Shown piece after piece: positions 9,239 to 17,558 of a stretch of DNA of 36,045 nt (within the stretch, counting starts at the first letter, position 1; each line of letters opens with the position of its first letter). Made by a program: the position numbers and the translations under genes. Where the stretch lies: positions 1 to 36,045 of the forward strand of contig CAIMOS010000080.1 of the NCBI GenBank assembly GCA_903843135.1, given 5' to 3'. This stretch comes from an uncultured Ignavibacteriales bacterium (lineage in GTDB: Bacteria > Bacteroidota > Ignavibacteria > Ignavibacteriales > Ignavibacteriaceae). The notes beneath the pieces were generated by a model. It worked only from the letters and a program-made list of their open reading frames with translations. It was not told where the DNA came from and did not search any database.

Positions 9239-10378
9239 TTGGTACGTATTCTCCTTGCTCCCAATAGTTTTAAGGGATCTGCGACCGCCTCTCAGGTAAT
9301 TCAACTCCTTAGGGACGCGTTCACCGATTTATCCCATCCCGGGAATATTCATCTAACCGCCTGCCCCATCTCTGACGGCGGTGACGGTTTTTTAGATATT
9401 GCCGCAATCAGCTTAACTGAAAGCAAAGCGTTAACTTATTCTTTTTCAGCATATTACGATGGATCCGTTGATTCGGCAGAAGTCCGCTACGATGAAAGAT
9501 CGAAGACGGTTATTATCGAAAGCGCAAGGATAATTGGGTTAGCAAAAAATCAAGATAAATTTCCTAAACCATTGCATTATAATACATTTAGCATTGGTGA
9601 TTTAATTCAAAAACTGTTTATTGAAAGAGACTCCGGTGAATTATCATTTGACCGGATTGTTTTCGGTCTCGGAGGAAGCGGAACCAATGATCTTGGGCTG
9701 GGTGCCGCAAGTGCTTTTGGACTAAAGATTTACGACGATCAGCTGAATCAACTTGAAGTCATACCGAATAATTTCGATAAGATTAAATCAGTCGTTTTGC
9801 CCGCAAAGAGGAGTGAAGTTAAAATAGAGGTTATTCACGATGTAAATATTCCTCTTCTGGGCCCGGACGGGCCGAGCCTCGCTTTCTCACGTCAGAAGGG
9901 AGCTACACCGGAGCAAGCTTTACAGATGGAGCACGGGAATCAGAACGTCATTCGATTATTGTCAAACAGACTGAATATGCCTGATCTTTACAAATTAAAC
10001 GGGGCAGCAGGAGGACTGGCATTGGGACTGAGTCTGGTGTTCGGCTTAACTTTCAGGTCATCCCGCGAATTTTTGCTGGATGATCTTCGAATAGAAGATA
10101 AAATAGTTGGAAATGATCTGATAATCACCGGAGAAGGGCGGTTTGACCGGCAATCTTTAATGGAAAAAGGCCCGGGAATATTGATGGAACTCTGCCGTAA
10201 ACACAGGAAAGAGTTCATTCTGATATGCGGAGAAAACGAACTCAAAGGTGAGAGCGTCCTGTATGGTGAATTTGTTGAATTGAGGGAAGCCGGGGAATCA
10301 CTCGAATCAGCCATACTCCGGTTTCCGGAGCGTCTCAGAAGTGTTGTAAAGGATATTATTTCTAAATCAAAAATTTAG
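9239..10378 (+). CDS. Glycerate kinase, type I (GlxK/GarK family)
   Basis: Phosphorylates D-glycerate with ATP, feeding glycerate from glyoxylate, serine or sugar-acid breakdown into lower glycolysis. 379 residues, the usual length. Family motifs: ILLAPNSFKGSATASQV at the N-terminus, CPISDGGDGFLD, FGLGGSGTNDLGLGAASAFG in the middle, NGAAGGLALGLSL, and LIITGEGRFDRQSL near residue 300. The start is TTG (TTG GTA CGT ATT), because the conserved N-terminus begins directly there and no ATG precedes it in frame. It lies 5 bases after the heptosyltransferase gene, so it may be cotranscribed with it, although the functions are unrelated. Members of this class form 2-phosphoglycerate. Confidence 0.9.
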   Translation: MVRILLAPNSFKGSATASQVIQLLRDAFTDLSHPGNIHLTACPISDGGDGFLDIAAISLTESKALTYSFSAYYDGSVDSAEVRYDERSKTVIIESARIIGLAKNQDKFPKPLHYNTFSIGDLIQKLFIERDSGELSFDRIVFGLGGSGTNDLGLGAASAFGLKIYDDQLNQLEVIPNNFDKIKSVVLPAKRSEVKIEVIHDVNIPLLGPDGPSLAFSRQKGATPEQALQMEHGNQNVIRLLSNRLNMPDLYKLNGAAGGLALGLSLVFGLTFRSSREFLLDDLRIEDKIVGNDLIITGEGRFDRQSLMEKGPGILMELCRKHRKEFILICGENELKGESVLYGEFVELREAGESLESAILRFPERLRSVVKDIISKSKI

Positions 10379-10427
10379 AGGATATTTCTTAAATTAAAAG
10401 ATTATTTAATTCTATTACAATTATTGA

Positions 10428-11267
10428 ATGAAGGAATATTTAGATTTAGTCCGGTTAGTCATCGATAACGGAGTGCGTAAACAGTCCCGAACCGGCGTTG
10501 ATACATTATCGTATTTTTCTGCCCATTACAGGGTCGATCTTAAAAAAGGATTTCCCCTTTTGACTACAAAAAAAGTGGAGTGGAAATCCCTTTTACACGA
10601 GGTCTTGTGGTATCTTTCCGGTGAAAACCACATACGGAACCTCAGAAAACATACAAAAATCTGGGACGCGTGGGCTGATGAAGAGGGTAACCTTGAAACC
10701 GCTTACGGATATTTCTGGCGCAAATTTCCAAGTGCAAAAAAGGACGCAAACGGTAATTGGTTTGTTGAGGAAGTTGATCAGATAAAGTATGTGATTGACG
10801 AAATTAAAAGAAACCCGAACAGCAGGAGGTTAGTTGTTGTTGCCTGGGAACCTGGCAATGCAACAAAAAGCAAATTACCGCCCTGCCACTATACATTTGC
10901 TTTCAACGTAAGCAACGGCAGTCTGAATTGCCATTTAACCCAGAGGTCAGGCGATATCGCGCTTGGTATTCCGTTTAATCTGGCGGCATACTCTATTCTT
11001 ACTCAGATTATCGCGATGGAGACAGGACTCGAACTCGGTTATTTCTCACACACAATAATTGATGCGCATATTTATGTTGCGGACAAAGGAAGCGCTACTG
11101 AAAAATATGATCATCTTGAAGGATTAAAAGAACAACTGAAGAGAGAACCTCTTCCGCTTCCAAAACTGGAAATAAACAAAAAGCCGATTGATGAACTTAC
11201 ATTCGAAGACTTCAATCTTATCGGGTATCAGTCCCACCCAAAAATAAAATTTGAGGTTGCGGTTTGA
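10428..11267 (+). CDS. thyA: Thymidylate synthase
   Basis: Makes dTMP from dUMP using 5,10-methylene-tetrahydrofolate, releasing dihydrofolate. The catalytic Cys is residue 153 in LPPCHYTFAF; the dUMP-binding RSGDIALGIPFNLAAY and the HTIIDAHIY motif follow. The Arg of RKQSRTGVDT near the N-terminus is the phosphate-binding one. At 279 residues it is slightly longer than the 264-residue E. coli enzyme, with a small insertion around FPSAKKDANGNWFVEEVDQ as in many bacterial homologues. The folA gene follows after 25 bases, a classic pairing in which DHFR recycles the dihydrofolate produced here. No strong promoter was pinned down in the 49-base A/T-rich gap before it. Confidence 0.97.
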   Translation: MKEYLDLVRLVIDNGVRKQSRTGVDTLSYFSAHYRVDLKKGFPLLTTKKVEWKSLLHEVLWYLSGENHIRNLRKHTKIWDAWADEEGNLETAYGYFWRKFPSAKKDANGNWFVEEVDQIKYVIDEIKRNPNSRRLVVVAWEPGNATKSKLPPCHYTFAFNVSNGSLNCHLTQRSGDIALGIPFNLAAYSILTQIIAMETGLELGYFSHTIIDAHIYVADKGSATEKYDHLEGLKEQLKREPLPLPKLEINKKPIDELTFEDFNLIGYQSHPKIKFEVAV

Positions 11268-11292
11268 TGTTGCTTAAAAAACCAGGTTTATC

Positions 11293-11784
11293 TTGAATAA
11301 GATAATTATTGCTGCCATTGCGCGAAATGGTGTTATCGGAAAATCGAGCGGAGAAATGCCCTGGCACGTTAAAGAGGAATTCAGGCATTTTAAAGAAACG
11401 ACGACCGGTTCTCCTGTCATTATGGGAAGGAAGACCTTTGATACCTTAGGAAAACCGCTTAAGGGGCGTCTGAACATTGTGGTGTCCTCAGTCTCTCCAA
11501 AAGAGATACCATTTGAAGGGATGCTATATTTTAGTTCTCTCGAAGCAGCCATTGAATATTGCGAGCAGGAAAAATACCCGAAAATTTTTATCATCGGAGG
11601 AGGTTCCGTTTACCGGCAGTCGATCGGAATTGCTGATGAAATGATTTTATCCTATATGAAATTTGATGCGGAAGGCGAAGTTCTGTTCCCGGATTTTGAA
11701 AAAAGCTCCTGGATTATTACCAATGAGGTCGAGAATGAACAATTCACCGTAGTTTATTATTCCCGTAAAGAGGGAAGTGAATAA
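11293..11784 (+). CDS. folA: Dihydrofolate reductase
   Basis: Reduces dihydrofolate to tetrahydrofolate with NADPH, completing the cycle with the adjacent thyA. 163 residues, normal for bacterial DHFR. Visible motifs: IIIAAIARNGVIGKSSGEMPWH (start of the fold and Met20-type loop), PVIMGRKTFDTLGKPLKGR (NADPH-binding), and IFIIGGGSVYRQSI (the conserved Gly-Gly). The acidic active-site residue, Asp27 in E. coli, is Glu29 here in PWHVKEEF; Glu is also found in vertebrate enzymes, so activity is expected. The start is TTG (TTG AAT AAG ATA); the fold begins right there and no ATG exists nearby, and an AGG lies about 8 bases upstream. mutL starts immediately after the stop. Confidence 0.95.
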   Translation: MNKIIIAAIARNGVIGKSSGEMPWHVKEEFRHFKETTTGSPVIMGRKTFDTLGKPLKGRLNIVVSSVSPKEIPFEGMLYFSSLEAAIEYCEQEKYPKIFIIGGGSVYRQSIGIADEMILSYMKFDAEGEVLFPDFEKSSWIITNEVENEQFTVVYYSRKEGSE

Positions 11785-13653
11785 ATGGCCAAAATAAAAA
11801 TACTGCCTGACCAGTTAGCCAACAAGATAGCTGCGGGGGAAGTGATACAGCGTCCAGAATCGGTCGTGAAAGAACTTCTTGAAAATTCTATCGATGCAGG
11901 TTCTACTGTGATAGAACTTCATATCAAACACGCGGGGAAAAGCCTTATACAGGTTATTGATAACGGCAGCGGTATGTCAGAGGAAGATGTGCGTATTTGC
12001 GTACAGAAACACGCCACGAGTAAAATTGAATTTCTTGAGGACCTTGAAAAAATTGCAACACTGGGATTCCGCGGAGAAGCCCTGAGCAGCATTATGGCTG
12101 TTTCACAACTGGAGATCAGAACTGAACGCCAGGAAGACGAAGTGGGTACACAGGTCAGGATTGAAGACAGTGAAAACATAACGATAGAAAAGGGTTCCTT
12201 CCCGAAGGGAACATCTATTTCAGTCAAAAATCTTTTCTACAACACTCCCGCACGAAGGAATTTCTTAAAGACTGACGCCACCGAACTGAAACATATCATA
12301 GATATCTTTAACAAAATTTCATTAGCTTATCCTGAGCTGCATCTGAAATTCTATCTGGACGGAGATATTCTTCTCGATTATTCTCCGGGGAAACTCGCAG
12401 ACAGGATCTCGCAGGTATTCTATCCTGAATTCGTAAATGGTATTATTCCCGTTCAGGAGATGACAGATTACATTTCCCTTTACGGATTCGCCGGGAAACC
12501 GTCACTTATCAAGAAGACCCGCGGTGACCAGTATCTTTTTGTAAATAAAAGATTTGTCATCAGCAGGCAGATCAATCACGCAATATTCAACGCCTATGAA
12601 AATGTACTTGAAAAAGGCGATTATCCGTTTTTTGTACTGTTTCTCGATGTGAACCCGGCAAAAATTGACATCAATATTCATCCGTCGAAACTTGAAATCA
12701 GATTCGATAATGAAAAAGATATCTATTCCTTCGTAGTTGCCGTCATAAAGAAAAGCCTTGGTGACTTTGACCTGATTTCGAACATATCTTTCCGCCCGCC
12801 TTCGATGGACTCAGAGCATCTTTCGATCGATAAATTCGGGCAGAGAATGGAAAGGGGCGATTTCACCGACAGGCCTGTTACCAAAACAACAGTCCGTCCT
12901 CAGCGGACACTGCAGGATGATGAGGTGGACAGACTTTTCGGGCGGATCAGTATGCAGGTAGAAAATACCGGCGAAAGAAATGCTGTAGTATTTCCTTTTG
13001 AACCGAGTGTCCCCGGTTCTGTGGAGGCAGCTAAGCCCAAACTCACTGAGAAAAAGGAGCCGTTGTTCAATGATGAAGTTTATTCTCCTTTTATTGTTCA
13101 GCTTCAGAATAAATACATCCTGACCCAGATAAGTTCCGGGCTGATGATAGTTGATCAGCACGCTGCCCACGAAAGGATCCTTTATGAGGAAGCCCTGAAG
13201 AAGATGAATAATGATCTGCCGTTTTCTCAGCCGCTTCTTTTCAGCAAAACTGTTCAGTTGGATCCGGGTACGTATAAACTTGTAAATGAATTGTACCCGC
13301 ATCTGCAAAAACTGGGATTCACCATTAAATTTTTTAGCAAACACACAATAGTTATAGACGGCATTCCCGCAGATGTGAAAATGGGGGACGAAGAAAAAAT
13401 AATTCTTGAAATTGTTGAGGAATACCTCATAAACCAGCGTGAAAAAAATATTCTGGAAGACCGTGATAACCTGGCCAAGTCCTACTCCTGTAAGACCGCT
13501 ATAAGGACCGGAGACAAATTATCCGAGGATGAAATGCACAATCTGATCGACAGATTATTTGCGACCTCGATGCCTTATGTCTGTCCCCACGGCAGGCCTA
13601 TTGTTGTGAAACTTACGGTTGATGAATTTGACCGAAGATTTGGCAGAACTTAA
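11785..13653 (+). CDS. mutL: DNA mismatch repair protein MutL (endonuclease type)
   Basis: Mismatch-repair factor that links MutS to strand nicking and removal. 622 residues. The GHKL ATPase domain shows IAAGEVIQRPESVVKELLENS (ATP-lid and catalytic Glu region), DNGSGM, TLGFRGEAL and GTSISVKNLFYNTPAR. The C-terminal domain has DQHAAHERILYEE from residue 457, matching the DQHA(X)2E(X)4E metal-binding endonuclease motif, and CPHGRP at 600-605. It should therefore nick DNA itself, as in bacteria lacking MutH. The linker (about 350-430) is charged and variable. The ATG abuts the folA stop, so it is part of a thyA-folA-mutL run. A 53-base gap and a good ribosome site separate it from the mutase gene. 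Confidence 0.97.
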   Translation: MAKIKILPDQLANKIAAGEVIQRPESVVKELLENSIDAGSTVIELHIKHAGKSLIQVIDNGSGMSEEDVRICVQKHATSKIEFLEDLEKIATLGFRGEALSSIMAVSQLEIRTERQEDEVGTQVRIEDSENITIEKGSFPKGTSISVKNLFYNTPARRNFLKTDATELKHIIDIFNKISLAYPELHLKFYLDGDILLDYSPGKLADRISQVFYPEFVNGIIPVQEMTDYISLYGFAGKPSLIKKTRGDQYLFVNKRFVISRQINHAIFNAYENVLEKGDYPFFVLFLDVNPAKIDINIHPSKLEIRFDNEKDIYSFVVAVIKKSLGDFDLISNISFRPPSMDSEHLSIDKFGQRMERGDFTDRPVTKTTVRPQRTLQDDEVDRLFGRISMQVENTGERNAVVFPFEPSVPGSVEAAKPKLTEKKEPLFNDEVYSPFIVQLQNKYILTQISSGLMIVDQHAAHERILYEEALKKMNNDLPFSQPLLFSKTVQLDPGTYKLVNELYPHLQKLGFTIKFFSKHTIVIDGIPADVKMGDEEKIILEIVEEYLINQREKNILEDRDNLAKSYSCKTAIRTGDKLSEDEMHNLIDRLFATSMPYVCPHGRPIVVKLTVDEFDRRFGRT

Positions 13654-13706
13654 TTCATTGTATAGTAAATAATCCTATTTGTAGCATTCAATAAAGGAAT
13701 TGTAAT

Positions 13707-15362
13707 ATGGATAGAGCGCGTTATGAAGAACTGAATTCAAAGTACCGGGAAAAAGTAAACAAACCCGGTGATCTGGGTTTTAAGTATACCACCGTAAGCG
13801 GCGAGCCAGTAGATATACTTTACGGGCCGGGCAACAATGACACAAACGATTTCTTTAGGGATATAAACTTCCCGGGTGAGTATCCATTCACACGCGGGAT
13901 CCATCCTACAGGTTACAGAGGTAAGGTCTGGACAATGCGGCAGTTTGCCGGTTTCGGAACTCCCGAAGATACAAATCAGAGATTCAAATATTTACTTGAA
14001 CACGGACAAACGGGCCTTTCAGTGGCTTTTGATCTACCGACACTTATGGGGTGGGATGCGGATGCCGAATTAAGTACAGGTGAAGTTGGAATTTGCGGCG
14101 TCGCGATCTCTTCATTAAAGGATATGGAAATTCTTTTTGACGGAATTCCGTTAGATAAAGTCTCCACTTCGATGACAATCAATTCTCCTGCCGCGATGAT
14201 ATTTGCTTATTATCTTGCCGTGGCGCAGAAACAAAATATTGATTTCAAACTTTTAAGGGGTACTCTTCAGAACGATATTCTGAAAGAGTACATCGCTCAG
14301 AAAGAATATATTTATCCGCCACACCCGTCAATGCGGATTATTGTGGATATGATTGAGTACTGCAAGAACGAAGTTCCGCAGTGGAACCCCGTCTCAGTAA
14401 GCGGGTATCATATCCGGGAGGCAGGATCAACAGCAGTTCAGGAACTTGCATATACACTGGCAGACGGTTTTGCCTATGTTGAAGCCTGTATGGAAAGGGG
14501 AATGGATGTGGATGAATTTGCCCCAAGATTATCTTATTTCTTCAACTCTCATCTTGATTTCTTCGAAGAGATCGCGAAGTTCCGTGCGGCAAGAAGAATT
14601 TACGCAAGGCGTATGAAAGAAAAATACGGTGCGAAAAATCCGAGGTCCTGGTGGCTCCGTTTCCACACTCAGACCGCAGGTTGTACTTTAACAGCCCAAC
14701 AACCCGAGAACAATATTGTCAGGACAGCTATGCAGGCTTTAGCAGCAGTACTTGGCGGGACACAATCTCTACATACAAATTCAATGGATGAGACTCTGGC
14801 TTTGCCGAGTGAAAAAGCTGTGAAGATCGCATTGCGCACCCAACAGCTAATTGCTTACGAGACCGGAGTCATTAATACGATCGATCCGCTCGGGGGCAGT
14901 TACTTTGTTGAGGCTATGACCGACAAAATGGAAGCTCAGGCTGAACAAATTTTCCGGGAAATTGATTCGCTCGGAGGAGTAATTAATGCCATTGAAGCGG
15001 GGTATTTCCAGAAGCAGATAGCTGATGCAGCATACCGTTACCAGAAGGAAGTTGACGCCAAAGAAAAATACATTGTCGGTGTAAATGAATTTGTTGAAAA
15101 GGGTGAAAAAATTGAAATTCCTTTACTGAATATTTCTCCTGAGGTTGAGAAAAAGCAAAAAGAAAGGCTTGCAGATTTAAAAAATAACAGGAGCCGGGCG
15201 GAAGTTGAAGAATGTCTTGTTGAATTAAAACAAGCTGCAATCGACGGTAAAAACCTTATGCCTCCGCTTATTAAAGCCGCTCAATCTTATGTAACACTCG
15301 GAGAGATGGTGGGAGAGTTAAGGGAAGTTTTCGGAACTTATGAAGAGAGCGCTGTATTCTGA
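13707..15362 (+). CDS. icmA: Coenzyme-B12-dependent acyl-CoA mutase large subunit, isobutyryl-CoA mutase type
   Basis: A 551-residue radical mutase subunit that isomerises acyl-CoA thioesters. Length and content match the large subunit only: the TIM barrel is present, but the ~130-residue C-terminal B12-binding domain of full-length methylmalonyl-CoA mutase is absent, so a separate small subunit must exist elsewhere. The barrel motifs [10 protein letters not shown] and SGYHIREAG (catalytic His235) are intact. Two substrate-specificity positions differ from methylmalonyl-CoA mutase: its Tyr89 (RQYAGF) is Phe80 here (RQFAGF) and its Arg207 is Gln198 (EYIAQKEY). These are the published isobutyryl-CoA mutase residues, so conversion between isobutyryl-CoA and n-butyryl-CoA, or a related branched acyl-CoA, is more likely than methylmalonyl-CoA. 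AAAGGAA lies upstream of the ATG. The next gene overlaps by one base. Confidence 0.88.
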   Translation: MDRARYEELNSKYREKVNKPGDLGFKYTTVSGEPVDILYGPGNNDTNDFFRDINFPGEYPFTRGIHPTGYRGKVWTMRQFAGFGTPEDTNQRFKYLLEHGQTGLSVAFDLPTLMGWDADAELSTGEVGICGVAISSLKDMEILFDGIPLDKVSTSMTINSPAAMIFAYYLAVAQKQNIDFKLLRGTLQNDILKEYIAQKEYIYPPHPSMRIIVDMIEYCKNEVPQWNPVSVSGYHIREAGSTAVQELAYTLADGFAYVEACMERGMDVDEFAPRLSYFFNSHLDFFEEIAKFRAARRIYARRMKEKYGAKNPRSWWLRFHTQTAGCTLTAQQPENNIVRTAMQALAAVLGGTQSLHTNSMDETLALPSEKAVKIALRTQQLIAYETGVINTIDPLGGSYFVEAMTDKMEAQAEQIFREIDSLGGVINAIEAGYFQKQIADAAYRYQKEVDAKEKYIVGVNEFVEKGEKIEIPLLNISPEVEKKQKERLADLKNNRSRAEVEECLVELKQAAIDGKNLMPPLIKAAQSYVTLGEMVGELREVFGTYEESAVF

Positions 15363-16225
15363 TGTCCCCTTATATTAAAATTCTCAGGCCCAAACAGTGG
15401 ATCAAGAATTTTTTTGTTCTTGTGCCTTTGGTATTTTCACAGCATCTGTTTGATTACACATTTACCTGGATTGCAGTGCAGAGTTTTATTGCATTCAGCA
15501 TCGTCTCAAGTATCGTGTACATCGTGAACGATATTTTTGATGTGGAGTCTGACAGAAACCATCCGACTAAAAAGATGCGTCCTGTTGCATCCGGCGCCAT
15601 AAGTAAGCAAAACGCCTGGATTTATGCGGGGCTGCTTCTCGCCGTTGTTTACCTGATTTCTTACCGGATGAACACAGGATTTAATCTTCTTCTTCTGTCG
15701 TATCTCGTTATTAATTTCCTTTACAGCATCAGGCTGAAGCACGTAGTTCTTATAGATTTGTTCATAATTGCTGCCGGGTTTATGCTTAGGGTAATCGCGG
15801 GCGGAGTATCTATAGATGTTGAGATTTCAAGTTGGCTGATCCTTACTACGATGTTCATCTCACTTTTCATCGCTGTAATGAAACGCCGGTCGGAACTTGA
15901 GAATCAGGGGGATAAAGTGAATACCAGGAAAGTGCTGGAAAGTTACAGCTATAGTTACATTGATCAGATCTCCAGCGTCGCTGCCACTGCAGTTATTGTT
16001 TGTTATGCTTTATATACTATGTCAGACAGGACTGTAATGGTTTTCAATACTGACAAACTGATATATACAACACCGTTTGTTGTATTCGGTATCTTCCGGT
16101 TTATGTTCCTTGTGCATCTCAATCAGAAAGGGGAAAACACATCCGAGATAATAACCGGTGATGCCCCAACGCTGATAAATTTACTCTTGTATATCACAAC
16201 TGTCTTGCTGATTATTTATTTTTAA
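15362..16225 (+). CDS. UbiA-family prenyltransferase, decaprenyl-phosphate phosphoribosyltransferase-like
   Basis: A 287-residue integral membrane enzyme of the UbiA superfamily, closest in motif pattern to decaprenyl-phosphate phosphoribosyltransferases, which join polyprenyl phosphate and PRPP; in mycobacteria this starts the route to decaprenylphosphoryl-arabinose. The N-terminus YIKILRPKQWIKNFFVLVPL is characteristic. The first Asp-rich site is NDIFDVESDRNHPTK, and KMRPVASG follows. The second region is LIDLFIIAAGFMLRVIAG. Eight or nine hydrophobic helices are apparent. The start codon overlaps the mutase stop (TGATG), so expression is translationally coupled although no metabolic link is obvious. 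No partner epimerase genes (DprE1/DprE2) are in the window, so its end product is uncertain. Confidence 0.82.
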   Translation: MSPYIKILRPKQWIKNFFVLVPLVFSQHLFDYTFTWIAVQSFIAFSIVSSIVYIVNDIFDVESDRNHPTKKMRPVASGAISKQNAWIYAGLLLAVVYLISYRMNTGFNLLLLSYLVINFLYSIRLKHVVLIDLFIIAAGFMLRVIAGGVSIDVEISSWLILTTMFISLFIAVMKRRSELENQGDKVNTRKVLESYSYSYIDQISSVAATAVIVCYALYTMSDRTVMVFNTDKLIYTTPFVVFGIFRFMFLVHLNQKGENTSEIITGDAPTLINLLLYITTVLLIIYF

Positions 16226-16256
16226 CTGAGTGATTTAGCCGGTATTTGACAAATTT

Positions 16257-17498
16257 ATGGTAATTGAGGTTGTAGTTTTTATTTTGCTCGTTTTACTCTC
16301 AGCGTTCGTATCTTCGGCTGAGATTTCCTATATATATTCGAGCAGGATTAAGAAAGAGATTGAAACGAGAAAGAGCGTAAGCGAATCGGGGACAGATCTC
16401 AACCTTAACGGGTATACTCAGGAATTTATTTATTCTGTTTCTATCCTGGGCGTGATCCTGCATTTTGCCATAATTACTTACCTCGCAGTTAATCTGTTCC
16501 GATATTTTAATTATCAAATTTCCTTTAAACTCCTGCTTATAGTTGCTTCGTTTCTGTTTATAATGGAAATATTCCCGAAATTTATCGCAACCGAATTCCC
16601 CGAAAAGATTTACCGCATAAGTTATAAAGTCGTACGCGGGTTATCGTTTTTGTTCTCACCTGTCATTTCTTTGGCACAGCGGATTTCGAGAGCTGTGATC
16701 AAAAACAGCGAAATCTCTTTCTCCCGTCAGACGATGCTTTTTGATAAGGAGGATATTCATACCCTTGTAGAAGAGAGTGAGGAAGCGGGGAAAGTGGATA
16801 AAGTCGATAGTAATTATATTAAGAAAGTGCTTGACCTCACGGACCAGAAAGTTTATGAAGCAATGCGGCCAAGAACAGAGATAGTGGGCGTTGAGATCAG
16901 CAGCTCTATACCGGCCGTACTTGAAGAATTTATAAGCAGCGGATACTCTAAGTTGCCTGTCTATGAGGATAACCTGGATAATATCAAAGGTGTGGTCTAT
17001 AATTATGATCTTTACAAAAAACCTGCATCGATGAATGAAATAATGCGGGAAATAATCTTTGTTCCCGAAACAAAGAAAAGCATTGATATGCTGTATGATT
17101 TCCTGAACAAGGGTCTGTCCATCGCGATCGTTGTTGACGAGTTCGGGGGCACATCAGGATTGGTTACGATGGAAGACATTATTGAGGAACTTTTCGGTGA
17201 GATCAAAGATGAATACGATACTGAAGATGATATTCTTTTGCAGAGCCGGGATAATTCTTTTATAGTGAGCGGTAAAGTTGAGATTGATTATATAAATGAA
17301 AAGTACAATCTCGATTTTCCGGAGGGGGACTATGAGACTGTTGCAGGCTTTATCATATCTCAATTGGGAAGGATCCCTGAGAACGGTGAGATTATTAAGA
17401 TTGATAAATATTCTATAAAAATTCTTCGTTCGAGCGCAACAAAAGTTGAGATGATAAAAATCAGTATCGACAATGAAGCCGCTGCCTCCGCAACCTAA
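16257..17498 (+). CDS. CNNM/CorC-HlyC family protein (DUF21 plus CBS pair)
   Basis: A 413-residue inner-membrane protein of the CorC/HlyC ('hemolysin') family; members are linked to magnesium or cobalt efflux, and in Bacteroidetes the relative GldE is gliding-associated. Domain order: DUF21 transmembrane region (about 1-150, several hydrophobic helices), a linker with LVEESEEAGKVDKVDSNYIKKVLDL, then two CBS repeats: MRPRTEIVGVEISSS ending GVVYNYDLYKK, and DMLYDFLNKGLSIAIVVDEFGG ending TMEDIIEELFGEI. The CorC_HlyC C-terminal domain follows with ETVAGFIISQLGRIPENGE. All family parts are present. Transport activity and ion are not provable from sequence. It converges with the next gene across a 60-base gap. 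Confidence 0.87.
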   Translation: MVIEVVVFILLVLLSAFVSSAEISYIYSSRIKKEIETRKSVSESGTDLNLNGYTQEFIYSVSILGVILHFAIITYLAVNLFRYFNYQISFKLLLIVASFLFIMEIFPKFIATEFPEKIYRISYKVVRGLSFLFSPVISLAQRISRAVIKNSEISFSRQTMLFDKEDIHTLVEESEEAGKVDKVDSNYIKKVLDLTDQKVYEAMRPRTEIVGVEISSSIPAVLEEFISSGYSKLPVYEDNLDNIKGVVYNYDLYKKPASMNEIMREIIFVPETKKSIDMLYDFLNKGLSIAIVVDEFGGTSGLVTMEDIIEELFGEIKDEYDTEDDILLQSRDNSFIVSGKVEIDYINEKYNLDFPEGDYETVAGFIISQLGRIPENGEIIKIDKYSIKILRSSATKVEMIKISIDNEAAASAT

Positions 17499-17558
17499 CC
17501 CCGGGAAAATTTTCTACTAATCCCGGATCTAACCACCCCGGTCAACTTTTCAGCAAGT

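Noticed and set aside
8918-9304. Antisense open frame of 128 codons across the heptosyltransferase/glycerate kinase junction
   Set aside because: Low-complexity translation with no motif; it overlaps two well-supported genes.
12811-13344. Antisense open frame of 177 codons inside mutL
   Set aside because: It runs opposite to the conserved mutL C-terminal region, has no recognisable domain and looks like a shadow of codon use.
13707-15362. Plain methylmalonyl-CoA mutase call
   Set aside because: The specificity residues are Phe80 and Gln198, and the B12 domain is missing.
17501-17526. CCGGGA/TCCCGG inverted repeat as a bidirectional terminator between convergent genes
   Set aside because: The stem is only 6 bases, the loop 14 bases, and no T-tract follows.
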